Source: Eubacterium sp. (GTDB taxonomy: Bacteria > Bacillota > Clostridia > Lachnospirales > Lachnospiraceae). Taken from it: a stretch of DNA of 32,139 bases. The notes beneath the pieces were generated by a model that saw nothing but the letters and a program-made list of their open reading frames with translations, was not told the DNA's origin and ran no database searches. The DNA lies in NCBI GenBank assembly GCA_017433295.1, contig JAFRHL010000048.1, positions 1 through 32,139 on the forward strand, written 5' to 3'. Position numbers and translations under genes: made by a program. How positions within the stretch are numbered: position 1 is the stretch's first letter; the number at the start of each line of letters is the position of its first letter. Below, one piece after another: positions 1 through 7,220 of the stretch.

Positions 1-216
1 CGGCGGGGCTGAGACAAAACAGTGGACATGGTCGCCTTCTCCGGTTTCAAAAAGATGGACGGTAAAGCCTTTATCCTCAGCGATCTGGAAAACAAGGGTC
101 TTCAGGTATTCTTCAACTTCTCTTGTAAGGATCTTCCTGCGGTACTTGACCGACCATACCACATGGTAATTGGTATTATACACGCAGGTGCGTGCATGGA
201 TTAGGTTTTCTTTCAT
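1..216 (-). CDS. tnpA: IS200/IS605-family transposase TnpA, N-terminal 72 residues (cut by window edge)
   Basis: Single-strand (Y1, HUH-type) transposase of the IS200/IS605 family, truncated only because the window begins inside it. Read on the minus strand from an ATG at 216 it gives 72 residues beginning MKENLIHART, with the family signatures YHMVWSVKYRRK near residues 17-28 and the metal-binding HUH motif HVH (residues 63-65) in GDHVHCFVS. The catalytic tyrosine would lie further left, outside the window. I see no convincing Shine-Dalgarno before the ATG, which is common for these elements. Large hairpins lie upstream at 241-291 and 304-324, as expected near the left end of such an element. 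Family assignment is firm; whether the whole element is intact cannot be seen. Confidence 0.88.
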   Translation of the reverse strand, partial: MKENLIHARTCVYNTNYHVVWSVKYRRKILTREVEEYLKTLVFQIAEDKGFTVHLFETGEGDHVHCFVSAPP

Positions 217-240
217 GCATATAGTATAACATATATCAAA

Positions 241-291
241 GATCAAGGCAAGAAAAACACGAATGTATGTTCTGGTTTTCTTGCCTTGATC
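241..291. repeat. Long inverted repeat (16-bp perfect arms) upstream of tnpA
   Basis: The arms at 241-256 and 276-291 are perfect reverse complements (GATCAAGGCAAGAAAA and its complement) separated by a 19-nt loop. On the minus strand the second arm is followed by TTTGATAT. The element lies between the small ORF at 334-402 and tnpA, both on the minus strand. It could be the transcription-blocking hairpin at the left end of an IS200-type element, or an intrinsic terminator of the thpR transcript. A weaker hairpin (CTCGG at 304-308 with CCGAG at 320-324) lies next to it. The structure is certain; the role is inferred. Confidence 0.6.
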
Positions 292-333
292 CGGCGCTTT
301 CATCTCGGCAATTGAATAACCGAGGATTCCCGC

Positions 334-402
334 TTATCTTCCTAAAGCAAAAATCATCACGAGAACAGCTGCCATTAATACTATTAACATTCTCTTTTTC
401 AT
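334..402 (-). CDS. Small hydrophobic peptide, 22 residues
   Basis: A 22-residue ORF on the minus strand reading MKKRMLIVLMAAVLVMIFAL followed by GR and TAA. Two to four positive residues precede a single 16-residue hydrophobic stretch, so it would be a single-pass membrane peptide or a bare signal-anchor. A strong ribosome site (GGAGG, 8 nt before the ATG) supports translation, and it begins 22 nt after the thpR stop, so it would be on the same transcript. No family was recognised. It could be a small membrane regulator, a toxin-like peptide or a degraded remnant of a longer secreted protein; the good ribosome site is the only positive evidence. Confidence 0.42.
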   Translation of the reverse strand: MKKRMLIVLMAAVLVMIFALGR

Positions 403-424
403 GATATTATCCTCCAGTAAATTC

Positions 425-916
425 TTATATCTCCATCAATTCCGTATAAACAGGTTTTCCATCCTTAAATGTTGATTTCATCAGGGAAATGCTTTTCACC
501 ATCATTTCCCCTTTTGGTGGGGCAGCCCGTTTCCAGTTACCGGAAGCCCTGCGGATTATGGTAACATGGGGCACAAATTTCTTCTTATCATAGATTACAC
601 CGGTGTTATCCAGGGCAGTTCTTACGGATCTGGCCACTGCAGACAAGCCCTGATTTCCCTTCATTCCGACCCAGATTAAATCTCCAAAAGCTCCCAAATC
701 GGAAAAGGACAGTTTAAACGGTTTAACAGACACATTTTTTAGCGCGTCTTTTACTGCTCCCGGATCATCGGTCTCCCCAATAAATGCCAATGTCAGATGC
801 AGATTCTGCACAGGGGTATAATTCCCTTTGACACCTTTCTTTTTCAAATCGTGCATAGTCGCGGTAATAGTCTTTTTCATTTCGTCTGATAATTGGATTG
901 CAACAAACAAACGCAT
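425..916 (-). CDS. thpR: RNA 2',3'-cyclic phosphodiesterase (2H family, LigT/ThpR)
   Basis: 163-residue member of the 2H phosphoesterase superfamily, which opens 2',3'-cyclic phosphate ends of RNA and was first described as 2'-5' RNA ligase. The two catalytic HxTx motifs are visible as HLTL at residues 40-43 and HVTI at 117-120, and the protein begins MRLFVAIQL as is typical of ThpR. Length fits the family (about 160-190). The ATG at 916 has a GGAG site 8 nt upstream. The gene lies between the TetR-family gene and a 22-residue ORF on the same strand. A REP-like palindrome (945-971) separates it from the upstream regulator. Cytoplasmic; the physiological substrate is unknown here. Confidence 0.9.
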   Translation of the reverse strand: MRLFVAIQLSDEMKKTITATMHDLKKKGVKGNYTPVQNLHLTLAFIGETDDPGAVKDALKNVSVKPFKLSFSDLGAFGDLIWVGMKGNQGLSAVARSVRTALDNTGVIYDKKKFVPHVTIIRRASGNWKRAAPPKGEMMVKSISLMKSTFKDGKPVYTELMEI

Positions 917-944
917 CTTTCACACTCCATTCTTTCCCAGGAGA

Positions 945-971
945 GGAGACAGGGGACGGTTCTCTGTCTCC
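945..971 (+). repeat. REP-like palindrome, copy 1 (forward)
   Basis: A 27-bp imperfect palindrome with 8-bp arms GGAGACAG and CTGTCTCC around GGGACGGTTCT. RNA from the plus strand can extend the stem to 12 pairs using G-U pairs. Here the symmetry is enlarged: 941-952 is perfectly complementary to 971-982, adding a second half-copy. It lies between thpR and the TetR-family gene. Six copies occur in the window (others at 3657, 19926, 19975, 20895 and 22011). Confidence 0.88.
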
Positions 972-984
972 TGTCTCCTCTCCT

Positions 985-1524
985 TTATAACGTAGTTTCA
1001 AAAAAGAAGCCGCTGATATCCTCCGGTGAATACTCTTCATGTTTCATCCACCAGCGTACTGTCTCCGCAAAATCACAGACCATATGATTCAACATATAGT
1101 CCCCCGGGATCGTAGATTTCTTTTCTCCAAGCTCTCCCTCAAACACCTGCTCAAGATGCTCCTTAAAGTATCTCATAAATATTTCCCCGCTTTCGCAGGA
1201 AAGAATCCCCCGGATGTAAGCCCTGTTGTCCTGAAGATGATACAGGATATGGGTGATCTCCGCCCTGATATCCTTTTTGCAGTCCGAAAAATCATGGGTG
1301 CTCTCTGCTGTCAGAGTATCGGAAAAGACATGATCAAATATTTCTGTACAAAGAGCTTTTAACAGGTCATCTTTCGTTTCAAAATGAGAATAGAAGGTGC
1401 TCCGTCCGATATCCGCCGCATCTATGATCTCCTGTACCGTTATTCTGCTGTAGGACTTTTTTTCAAGCAGTCTGCTGAAGGCCTCATACACTGCCTGCCT
1501 TGTCTTTTTCTGCCGCCGGTCCAT
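985..1524 (-). CDS. TetR/AcrR-family transcriptional regulator
   Basis: 179-residue one-component repressor. The N-terminal helix-turn-helix domain (about residues 5-52) has the TetR pattern: RQKKTRQAVYEAFSRLLEKK, then ITVQEIIDAADIGRSTFYSHFETKDDLL. The remaining helical part would bind an inducer. The reading frame is open further upstream, but the ATG at 1524 is chosen because AGGAGG lies just before it and because MDRRQKKTRQA is a normal TetR start. It is divergent from the P1B heavy-metal ATPase with 176 bp between them, so it probably controls that gene, itself, or both. A 12-bp perfect palindrome at 1674-1685 is a candidate operator. The inducer is unknown. Confidence 0.85.
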   Translation of the reverse strand: MDRRQKKTRQAVYEAFSRLLEKKSYSRITVQEIIDAADIGRSTFYSHFETKDDLLKALCTEIFDHVFSDTLTAESTHDFSDCKKDIRAEITHILYHLQDNRAYIRGILSCESGEIFMRYFKEHLEQVFEGELGEKKSTIPGDYMLNHMVCDFAETVRWWMKHEEYSPEDISGFFFETTL

Positions 1525-1595
1525 TCCTGTCCCTCCTGAATCCTGAACATTTTTCTGAAAATGTACACTAGCGAACTTTATCGTGTATCTGATTA

Positions 1596-1625
1596 TTGTT
1601 TTTTTGTTTTGTCTGACACTATAAT
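1596..1625 (+). promoter_or_regulatory. Candidate sigma-A promoter for the P1B ATPase
   Basis: TTGTTT (1596-1601) and a consensus TATAAT (1620-1625) are 18 bp apart, about 75 bp upstream of the ATPase start codon. The same intergenic region carries an inverted TACAC/GTGTA pair at 1564-1568 and 1583-1587, which may be a further regulator site. The assignment is by eye. Confidence 0.4.
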
Positions 1626-1673
1626 CACTACAAAATATATTATTCGTTATTATATAAAATATACTGTTTTTAA

Positions 1674-1685
1674 TGACAGCTGTCA
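1674..1685. promoter_or_regulatory. Perfect 12-bp palindrome, candidate operator
   Basis: TGACAGCTGTCA is a perfect palindrome located just before the ribosome site (GGGAGG) of the P1B ATPase gene, downstream of the candidate promoter. Its position in the divergent TetR/ATPase intergenic region makes it a plausible TetR-family operator. This is inference; no dimer footprint can be seen. Confidence 0.35.
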
Positions 1686-1700
1686 ACGGGAGGTTTTAAC

Positions 1701-3656
1701 ATGATAAAAAAGATGAATGATTTTCTTGCAGGGTGGCCTATGACAATCATCGGAGGTCTATTCCTGATGGCATCCTTTATCCTTCCCCGCATCGGATTTC
1801 CCGCCGGGGAATACCTGGCCTGGCCCTGCGTGGTCATCTGCGGCCTTCCTCTTCTTTACCTTGCCATCTACAGGCTGATATTTAATAAAGGAATCAGTAA
1901 GATCTCTTCCTGTCTCCTCATCTGCCTGGCCATGATCGCTGCCCTGATGATCGGTGATCTTTTTGCCGCGGGCGAAGTCGTTTTTATCATGGAAATTGGA
2001 GCTCTGCTGGAGGAAATGACTACAAACCGGGCAAGGCAGGGGCTCAAAAATCTGATTGATCTTACACCAAAAACGGGCAGGATCATTCGCAATGGAAAAG
2101 AGGAGGTTATCCCGGTTGATGCCATTTGCAAAGGTGATACCCTGCGTATCCGGCCGGGGGAAACTATCCCGGTTGACGGTATCATAAAAGCCGGGGAAAC
2201 CTCTGTAGATCAATCTGTTATGACCGGGGAGAGTCTGCCTGTGGATAAATCCATTGGAGACGTTGTTTTTTCAGGAACAATGAACTGCTTCGGATCCATC
2301 GACATGGAGGCAACAAAGGTCGGTGAGGACAGCTCTCTCCAGAAGCTGATCAGGATGGTCGAGGAAGCAGACAAAAATCAGGCTCCCACTCAGCGTATCG
2401 CAGACAAATGGGCAAGCTGGCTTGTCCCCATCGCCCTCTTGATTGCCTTCACTGCCTGGCTGGTCACCGGAAACATTGTAAGAGCCGTGACTGTCATGGT
2501 GGTCTTCTGCCCCTGCGCCCTGGTACTGGCTACCCCCACTGCTATCATAGCTGCCATCGGCCAGGCTGCCAGGCATGGTGTGATCATTAAATCCGGGGAA
2601 GCCCTTGAGAAAATGGGAAAGGTTGATACCATTGCCTTTGATAAAACCGGAACCCTCACGGAGGGGACCCTCAGGGTCAGTGACATCGTTCCCCTTTCAG
2701 ATACTTTTGCGAGTAATAAACCGGAAATGCTCAGGCTTGCCGCATCCGCGGAAAGCAGAAGTGAACACCCTCTTGCCAGGGCAATCACAGAGCAGGCGGG
2801 ACTTGAAGGATTAGAATTGTATGACGTGGACGAATTCAAAATGACAGCCGGAAAGGGAATCTCCGCACGTATTATCGGTATCCCGCTGCTTCAGGATAAC
2901 TCGGAGTCCCAGATTACTGAAATCTGCGGCAGTTCATTGTCCAGGAACAAAGATCTTGATGGTGTATCCTGTCTCTTAGGCAATGAAAAATATATCTCAG
3001 AAAACGGAATTGCCATAGATGACAGGACATCAGATATTCTGGACAGCTTGCAATCAGAAGGAAAGGCCTCCATTATTGTCGTCTGCCAGAAACAGGTCAT
3101 TGGTATTATTGCCCTGTCAGATAGCCTCCGTCCAAAAGCCCCTGATATGGTAAAACGGCTGTCCGCCATGGGGACAAAGACAGTTCTCCTAACCGGTGAT
3201 AACAGGAAGGCTGCGGAATATTTCGCCAAACAGGCCGGCATCCGAGAAATACAGGCAGACCTGCTGCCGGAGCAAAAAGTGGAAAAGATCTGTGCTCTAA
3301 AAGAAAAAAGTACCGTCTGCATGATCGGTGACGGTATTAATGACGCACCTGCGCTTAAAACAGCAGACGTTGGGGTCGCAATGGGTGTAATGGGCAGCGA
3401 TATTGCTGTAGAGGCCGCCGATGTTGCACTTATGACAGACGATATCTCAAAACTCCCCTATCTTAAGTGGCTCTCTGACACTACGGTAAAAACAATCAAA
3501 ACAGCTATCACTCTTTCCATGTGTATCAACTTTATCGCCATCATCCTGTCAGTAAAAGGTATACTCACACCAACTACAGGAGCGCTTGTCCATAACGCCG
3601 GCTCCTGTTTTGTGGTCCTGCTCGCGGCACTTCTTTATGACCGAAAGTATGCTTGA
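1701..3656 (+). CDS. Heavy-metal translocating P1B-type ATPase (CPC class)
   Basis: 651-residue membrane ATPase that exports transition or heavy-metal ions. Visible landmarks are the actuator motif TGES (175-178), the transmembrane metal site CPC (270-272), the phosphorylation motif DKTGTLT (aspartate 314), the P1B-specific SEHPLA, and GDGINDAPAL in the hinge region. There is no N-terminal CXXC metal-binding domain; the protein starts directly with membrane segments. The last helix carries GALVHNAGS rather than the classical CopA or ZntA residues, so the ion (Zn/Cd/Pb, Cu or another) cannot be fixed. GGGAGG precedes the ATG. Divergent from the TetR-family regulator, which is its likely repressor. 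A REP-like palindrome starts at the base after its stop codon. Confidence 0.92.
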   Translation: MIKKMNDFLAGWPMTIIGGLFLMASFILPRIGFPAGEYLAWPCVVICGLPLLYLAIYRLIFNKGISKISSCLLICLAMIAALMIGDLFAAGEVVFIMEIGALLEEMTTNRARQGLKNLIDLTPKTGRIIRNGKEEVIPVDAICKGDTLRIRPGETIPVDGIIKAGETSVDQSVMTGESLPVDKSIGDVVFSGTMNCFGSIDMEATKVGEDSSLQKLIRMVEEADKNQAPTQRIADKWASWLVPIALLIAFTAWLVTGNIVRAVTVMVVFCPCALVLATPTAIIAAIGQAARHGVIIKSGEALEKMGKVDTIAFDKTGTLTEGTLRVSDIVPLSDTFASNKPEMLRLAASAESRSEHPLARAITEQAGLEGLELYDVDEFKMTAGKGISARIIGIPLLQDNSESQITEICGSSLSRNKDLDGVSCLLGNEKYISENGIAIDDRTSDILDSLQSEGKASIIVVCQKQVIGIIALSDSLRPKAPDMVKRLSAMGTKTVLLTGDNRKAAEYFAKQAGIREIQADLLPEQKVEKICALKEKSTVCMIGDGINDAPALKTADVGVAMGVMGSDIAVEAADVALMTDDISKLPYLKWLSDTTVKTIKTAITLSMCINFIAIILSVKGILTPTTGALVHNAGSCFVVLLAALLYDRKYA

Positions 3657-3683
3657 GGAGACAGAGAACCGTCCCCTGTCTCC
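3657..3683 (-). repeat. REP-like palindrome, copy 2 (inverted)
   Basis: The same 27-bp palindrome as at 945-971 but inverted. It begins directly after the TGA of the P1B ATPase gene and lies between two convergent genes, where a hairpin could also stop transcription (TTTTCC follows on the plus strand). Confidence 0.88.
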
Positions 3684-3689
3684 TTTTCC

Positions 3690-4481
3690 TCAGTATACCT
3701 TAAAATAAAAAACATGTTTTGTACCGCAATTGTTCATGGTTACCTTTGCGTCTCCCATCCCTTTAACAGTGACAATGCCATTGGGCATCGCCGAAACTAC
3801 CCCGGGATTGGATGACTGATAGGTGGTTCCTCTTTTTGGAAAAGAGAATACCCATGATTTACCTCCGGTCCTTTCATAACTGACTAACAGTTTCATCTTA
3901 CTCTTCTCTATTTTCAGAACAAGATTCAGGAATTTCTTTCTGTCGGCATTTCTTTTTGTCGCCCTGGTCCTGGCTGATTTAAGAGCCCTTACATCCGCCG
4001 TTGATAATCCCCTTGCAGTCATCTTGTCAACATAAGGGTACATGAGACTGGACTTTGCCTCTGCATGGTCAAGACCTGCGGCATGGCCGAGTTCATGGGC
4101 TATAGCCAGGATTCTCAGTTGCTTACTCAATCTGTTCATGTTCGGTTTATAAAGAAAAATTGTTCCCTGAAACTGGCTGGTGGAAGCACATATGCTCTGA
4201 TAGGCCAGCTTTGACTTGTCGGCTATCCATACATCCCTTTTGATCTTTTTTGTTGTGTAACGAAAGATGTTGAATCGCTTATTCAAAAGCTTTACAGCCT
4301 GTCTTACTTCTGATTTATAACGGGATGTACTGTATACCCATATCTGGCCATCATAATGATAATAACAGTCCGGCGGGTTTGCCTTGCTTTCCGACACTAT
4401 GGGAGTGACTGCTGCCTGTGTATTCAGGCAAATACCTGCTGCCATAATAATCATCACCATAAAAGATATTATACGCCTCAT
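3690..4481 (-). CDS. Secreted metzincin (matrixin-like) zinc metalloprotease with C-terminal Ig-like domain
   Basis: 263 residues. Residues 1-23 form a signal peptide (MRRIISFMVMIIMAAGICLN, then TQAA). The zinc site HELGHAAGLDH (residues 129-139: His129, Glu130, His133, His139) with the Met-turn SLMYPY (Met147) marks a metzincin of the M10 matrixin type, compact and without a hemopexin region. Residues about 200-263 look like a small bacterial Ig-like (BIG2) beta domain (TYQSSNPGVVSAMPNGIVTV...KVTMNN). No autoinhibitory Cys-switch is obvious. The start at 4481 has AAGGAG upstream. Its target is unknown; it would act outside the cell or at the wall. It stands alone, converging on the P1B ATPase gene and divergent from the ydjG-like gene. 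Confidence 0.85.
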   Translation of the reverse strand: MRRIISFMVMIIMAAGICLNTQAAVTPIVSESKANPPDCYYHYDGQIWVYSTSRYKSEVRQAVKLLNKRFNIFRYTTKKIKRDVWIADKSKLAYQSICASTSQFQGTIFLYKPNMNRLSKQLRILAIAHELGHAAGLDHAEAKSSLMYPYVDKMTARGLSTADVRALKSARTRATKRNADRKKFLNLVLKIEKSKMKLLVSYERTGGKSWVFSFPKRGTTYQSSNPGVVSAMPNGIVTVKGMGDAKVTMNNCGTKHVFYFKVY

Positions 4482-4663
4482 AATCCATCTCCTTAATATA
4501 CTATATCCCCTATGCTATTTCCTGTATGCTATTTCCGGAGAGTTCCCTCTTTCATATATTTTACATGATTTATCTCAAAGATTCAATAAAAAAGATACCT
4601 GTCTGTTTAACTGGACTTTCCCGATTTTACATAGTAAAATAGCAGTAACCAAACCATAAAGAA

Positions 4664-4704
4664 CCTCTCGAACATCTGAGGATTATTCTCGGGAGGCTTT
4701 TTTT
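4664..4704 (+). terminator. Terminator-like hairpin in the leader of the ydjG-like gene
   Basis: CCTCTCGA (4664-4671) pairs with TCGGGAGG (4689-4696), one pair being G-U, and is followed by seven T residues (4698-4704). It ends just upstream of the AGGAGG ribosome site of the gene at 4721. There is no plus-strand gene upstream to terminate, so it may be an attenuator in that gene's own leader. An internal CTGAG/CTCGG pairing could form an alternative fold. Confidence 0.5.
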
Positions 4705-4720
4705 AGGAGGTGGAAGCTTT

Positions 4721-6355
4721 ATGTACAACTGTAGAAACTGCGGAGGTAATCTTCGCTTTGATATTCCAACACAAAGGCTGAAATGTCCCTATTGCGACAG
4801 TGATTATGATTGCTATGAGATGGAAGAGTATGCGGGCAGCCCTGCGGAAGAAGACAAAGATTCCTATGATGTAACCGTTTTTTCATGTCCTCAGTGTGGG
4901 GGAGAAATAATCAGCACCGATCAGAGCGTTTCTGAGTTCTGTTCTTACTGCGGTTCCTCTGTGGTTCTTGACACCAGACTGCGCAAGGAGAAACGTCCTG
5001 CGAAGATCATTCCCTTTCAGAAGACTTCTGAAGACTGTGTCAATGCCTACAAGCAGAAGCTCAAAGCCTCCATCTTCGCTCCGGGCATCCTTAAGGACCC
5101 TAAATTTCTGGAAAACTTCAGAGGAATTTACATACCTTACTGGTCCTATGGTTTTACCCATAAAGGAAATGTCTCCCTCACCGCAAAACACGAATACAGG
5201 TCCGGGGATTATGACGTGACGGACTATTATAACGTTACCGGCGATGTGGACGCCAGTTATGACGGACTATGCTTTGACGCATCTTCGTCCTTTGACGATG
5301 CCATCAGCGCTGCCATTGCACCCTTTGACCCGGGCCAGATGAAGGATTTCGTCCCCTCCTATCTTTCCGGTTTTTACGCGGACGTGGCTGATGTGGGTGC
5401 GGAAACATATATGGATGAAGCCAATAACATGGCAAATGAGGAAACGATCCGGGTCATTGAAAGGGATCCGGTTGCCGGAAAATATCCCATCAGCACATCT
5501 TCCGGGACAAAGACCATGAACCAGAATCTGAAAACCAATATCAGAGAACCTGTGGGAGCCATGTTTCCTGTATGGTTCCTTACCTGGCGGGACAGGGACC
5601 GGGTGGCTTACATGACCGTGAACGGACAGACCGGAAAGGTGGCGGCGGACATTCCCATCGATGAACGCAAATATATTTTTGCTGCTCTGCTCTGTGCCGT
5701 GCCCCTGTATTTCCTCCTGAACGCGGTCTTCTCCTTCACTGCCCCCACCGCCCTATTTTTCGCCGGATTATTTTCTCTGGCCTCAGGTATCATTTATTAT
5801 GAGGAAATATCCAGTATTATAAAAAGGGATAACCGGGAGCTTGATAAGGGTTTTCAAAGAAAACAGACTGCCGGCAAAGCTAAGGAAAAGAAAGGGAAAA
5901 AAAAGCAGCAGAAGAAGCAAAATAAAAAGGATACACCCTTCCTTCACCGGGTTATCCATCTCGGTATGATTGCTTCTCTGGTCCTGACATTGATAGCTGC
6001 CTGCGTTATTTACTTTTCAACAGATGATATTTTTGAAACCATCTTCCACCGGGTGACTCTGAACTTCCTGCTTATCTCAGCAGCCTTCATTTTCTGGGAG
6101 ATGACCTTTGATGACAAGGATAAACCGGGCGTAAAATATAAACCGGAGCAGGGAATCGTGGGTTCACAGCTGGCAGTTCTTTTAGCCGCTGTTATCAATA
6201 TCCTTCATCCTGTTTCTGATGTGATCTACTATATCGGAATGATCATTGCCTATGTCGGTATCTTTTCTACTTTGATCAATGTCATTCGAAAGTATAACCT
6301 TCTGATAACAAGACCTATTCCGGAGCTGCACAACCGGGGAAAGGAGGCACCATGA
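4721..6355 (+). CDS. Double zinc-ribbon membrane protein (YdjG-like)
   Basis: 544 residues. Two tandem N-terminal zinc ribbons are visible: Cys4/Cys7/Cys22/Cys25 and Cys56/Cys59/Cys74/Cys77. A soluble region rich in Tyr and Asp follows (about 85-315), then hydrophobic segments at about 320-370 (two), a very basic KEKKGKKKQQKKQNKK linker, and about four more hydrophobic segments to the end. With the next gene, overlapping by ATGA, it resembles the Bacillus subtilis ydjG-ydjH pair, where the zinc-ribbon and TPM proteins act with the SPFH protein YdjI and PspA at the membrane under envelope stress. PspA and YdjI equivalents are not in this window, so that role is inference. AGGAGG precedes the start codon. 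Confidence 0.78.
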   Translation: MYNCRNCGGNLRFDIPTQRLKCPYCDSDYDCYEMEEYAGSPAEEDKDSYDVTVFSCPQCGGEIISTDQSVSEFCSYCGSSVVLDTRLRKEKRPAKIIPFQKTSEDCVNAYKQKLKASIFAPGILKDPKFLENFRGIYIPYWSYGFTHKGNVSLTAKHEYRSGDYDVTDYYNVTGDVDASYDGLCFDASSSFDDAISAAIAPFDPGQMKDFVPSYLSGFYADVADVGAETYMDEANNMANEETIRVIERDPVAGKYPISTSSGTKTMNQNLKTNIREPVGAMFPVWFLTWRDRDRVAYMTVNGQTGKVAADIPIDERKYIFAALLCAVPLYFLLNAVFSFTAPTALFFAGLFSLASGIIYYEEISSIIKRDNRELDKGFQRKQTAGKAKEKKGKKKQQKKQNKKDTPFLHRVIHLGMIASLVLTLIAACVIYFSTDDIFETIFHRVTLNFLLISAAFIFWEMTFDDKDKPGVKYKPEQGIVGSQLAVLLAAVINILHPVSDVIYYIGMIIAYVGIFSTLINVIRKYNLLITRPIPELHNRGKEAP

Positions 6356-7182
6356 TCAGACCATCCTCGATTCTATTACATAAAAATCGGCTTGTCTCCG
6401 CTTTGTTCCTGTTATTGATCTTTCTTATCTGGGGACAGATCGCAGTATCTGCGGCCTCCTCCGGGCTGACCCTTGAAACCGGTGAAGAAGGCTCTGAAAG
6501 GACTTATAAAACAGCCGGCTCTGATTACCGCATTTATTTTAACGATGAAGAGGATCTGCTTTCAGAATCAGAAGAAGAGGACCTGCTCTCTGTAATGGAG
6601 CCCATCACGTCCTACGGAAATGTTGCATTTATGACTACCCGGATCGATCGCAGCGACTATGAAGGCGCCACAGGTGATATTCTTCACCAGCTCTTCGGCA
6701 GTGCCAGCAGTACCATTTTCCTCATCGATATGAATCACCGGCAGCTGATCATATTCAGTGACGGAGATATTTATGATATTATCACCAAAAGCTATGCCAA
6801 TACCATCACAGATAATGTTTATAAAATAGCTAAAAAAGGGAATTATTACGATTGTGCCCGGGAAGTTTACACTGAAATGAATACCCTCCTGTCCGGGAAT
6901 AAGATTGCCCAGCCCATGCGTCATATCACCAACGCCATGCTTTCGGTAATCCTGTCTGCCTTTATCCTCTATTTCATCAGCAGAAAAATCTCCCGGCAGC
7001 AGGCAGCAGAAAGCAGCGATATCATGAGTGTCATCGGCGCCAGCTGTTCATTTACCGGGGACAAACCGGTATTTACCAGAAAGAGCAAAGTATATAATCC
7101 ACACACCAGCGACAGCGGCGGCTCCGGCGGCGGTGGCGGTGGTGGAGGAGGCGGCGGTGGCGGCGGAAGCCACGGTTTCTAA
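6352..7182 (+). CDS. TPM-domain membrane protein with polyglycine tail (YdjH-like)
   Basis: 276 residues. A signal peptide or N-terminal anchor covers about residues 11-35, followed by a TPM-type domain (about 57-185, with YRIYFNDEEDLLSESEEEDL at its start), a transmembrane helix (about 193-210), a short cytosolic part and a C-terminus of about 20 glycines ending SHGF. Glycine-rich tails of this kind are usual in TPM (DUF477) proteins. It overlaps the upstream zinc-ribbon gene by 4 nt, so the two are co-translated and probably form one membrane complex. The biochemical activity is unclear: TPM domains have been called phosphatases in plants but act as assembly factors in bacteria. Confidence 0.82.
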   Translation: MIRPSSILLHKNRLVSALFLLLIFLIWGQIAVSAASSGLTLETGEEGSERTYKTAGSDYRIYFNDEEDLLSESEEEDLLSVMEPITSYGNVAFMTTRIDRSDYEGATGDILHQLFGSASSTIFLIDMNHRQLIIFSDGDIYDIITKSYANTITDNVYKIAKKGNYYDCAREVYTEMNTLLSGNKIAQPMRHITNAMLSVILSAFILYFISRKISRQQAAESSDIMSVIGASCSFTGDKPVFTRKSKVYNPHTSDSGGSGGGGGGGGGGGGGGSHGF

Positions 7183-7220
7183 TACTGTCTTTCCGAAGGC
7201 ATTTACATCAACAATTATAA

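Noticed and set aside
765-1040. Minus-strand open frame encoding GDREPSPVS
   Set aside because: It overlaps thpR and the TetR gene and its distinctive peptide is just the translated REP-like palindrome; no independent start signal.
985-1686. 233-residue version of the TetR-family regulator
   Set aside because: The extra 54 codons cross the intergenic promoter region; AGGAGG supports the start at 1524.
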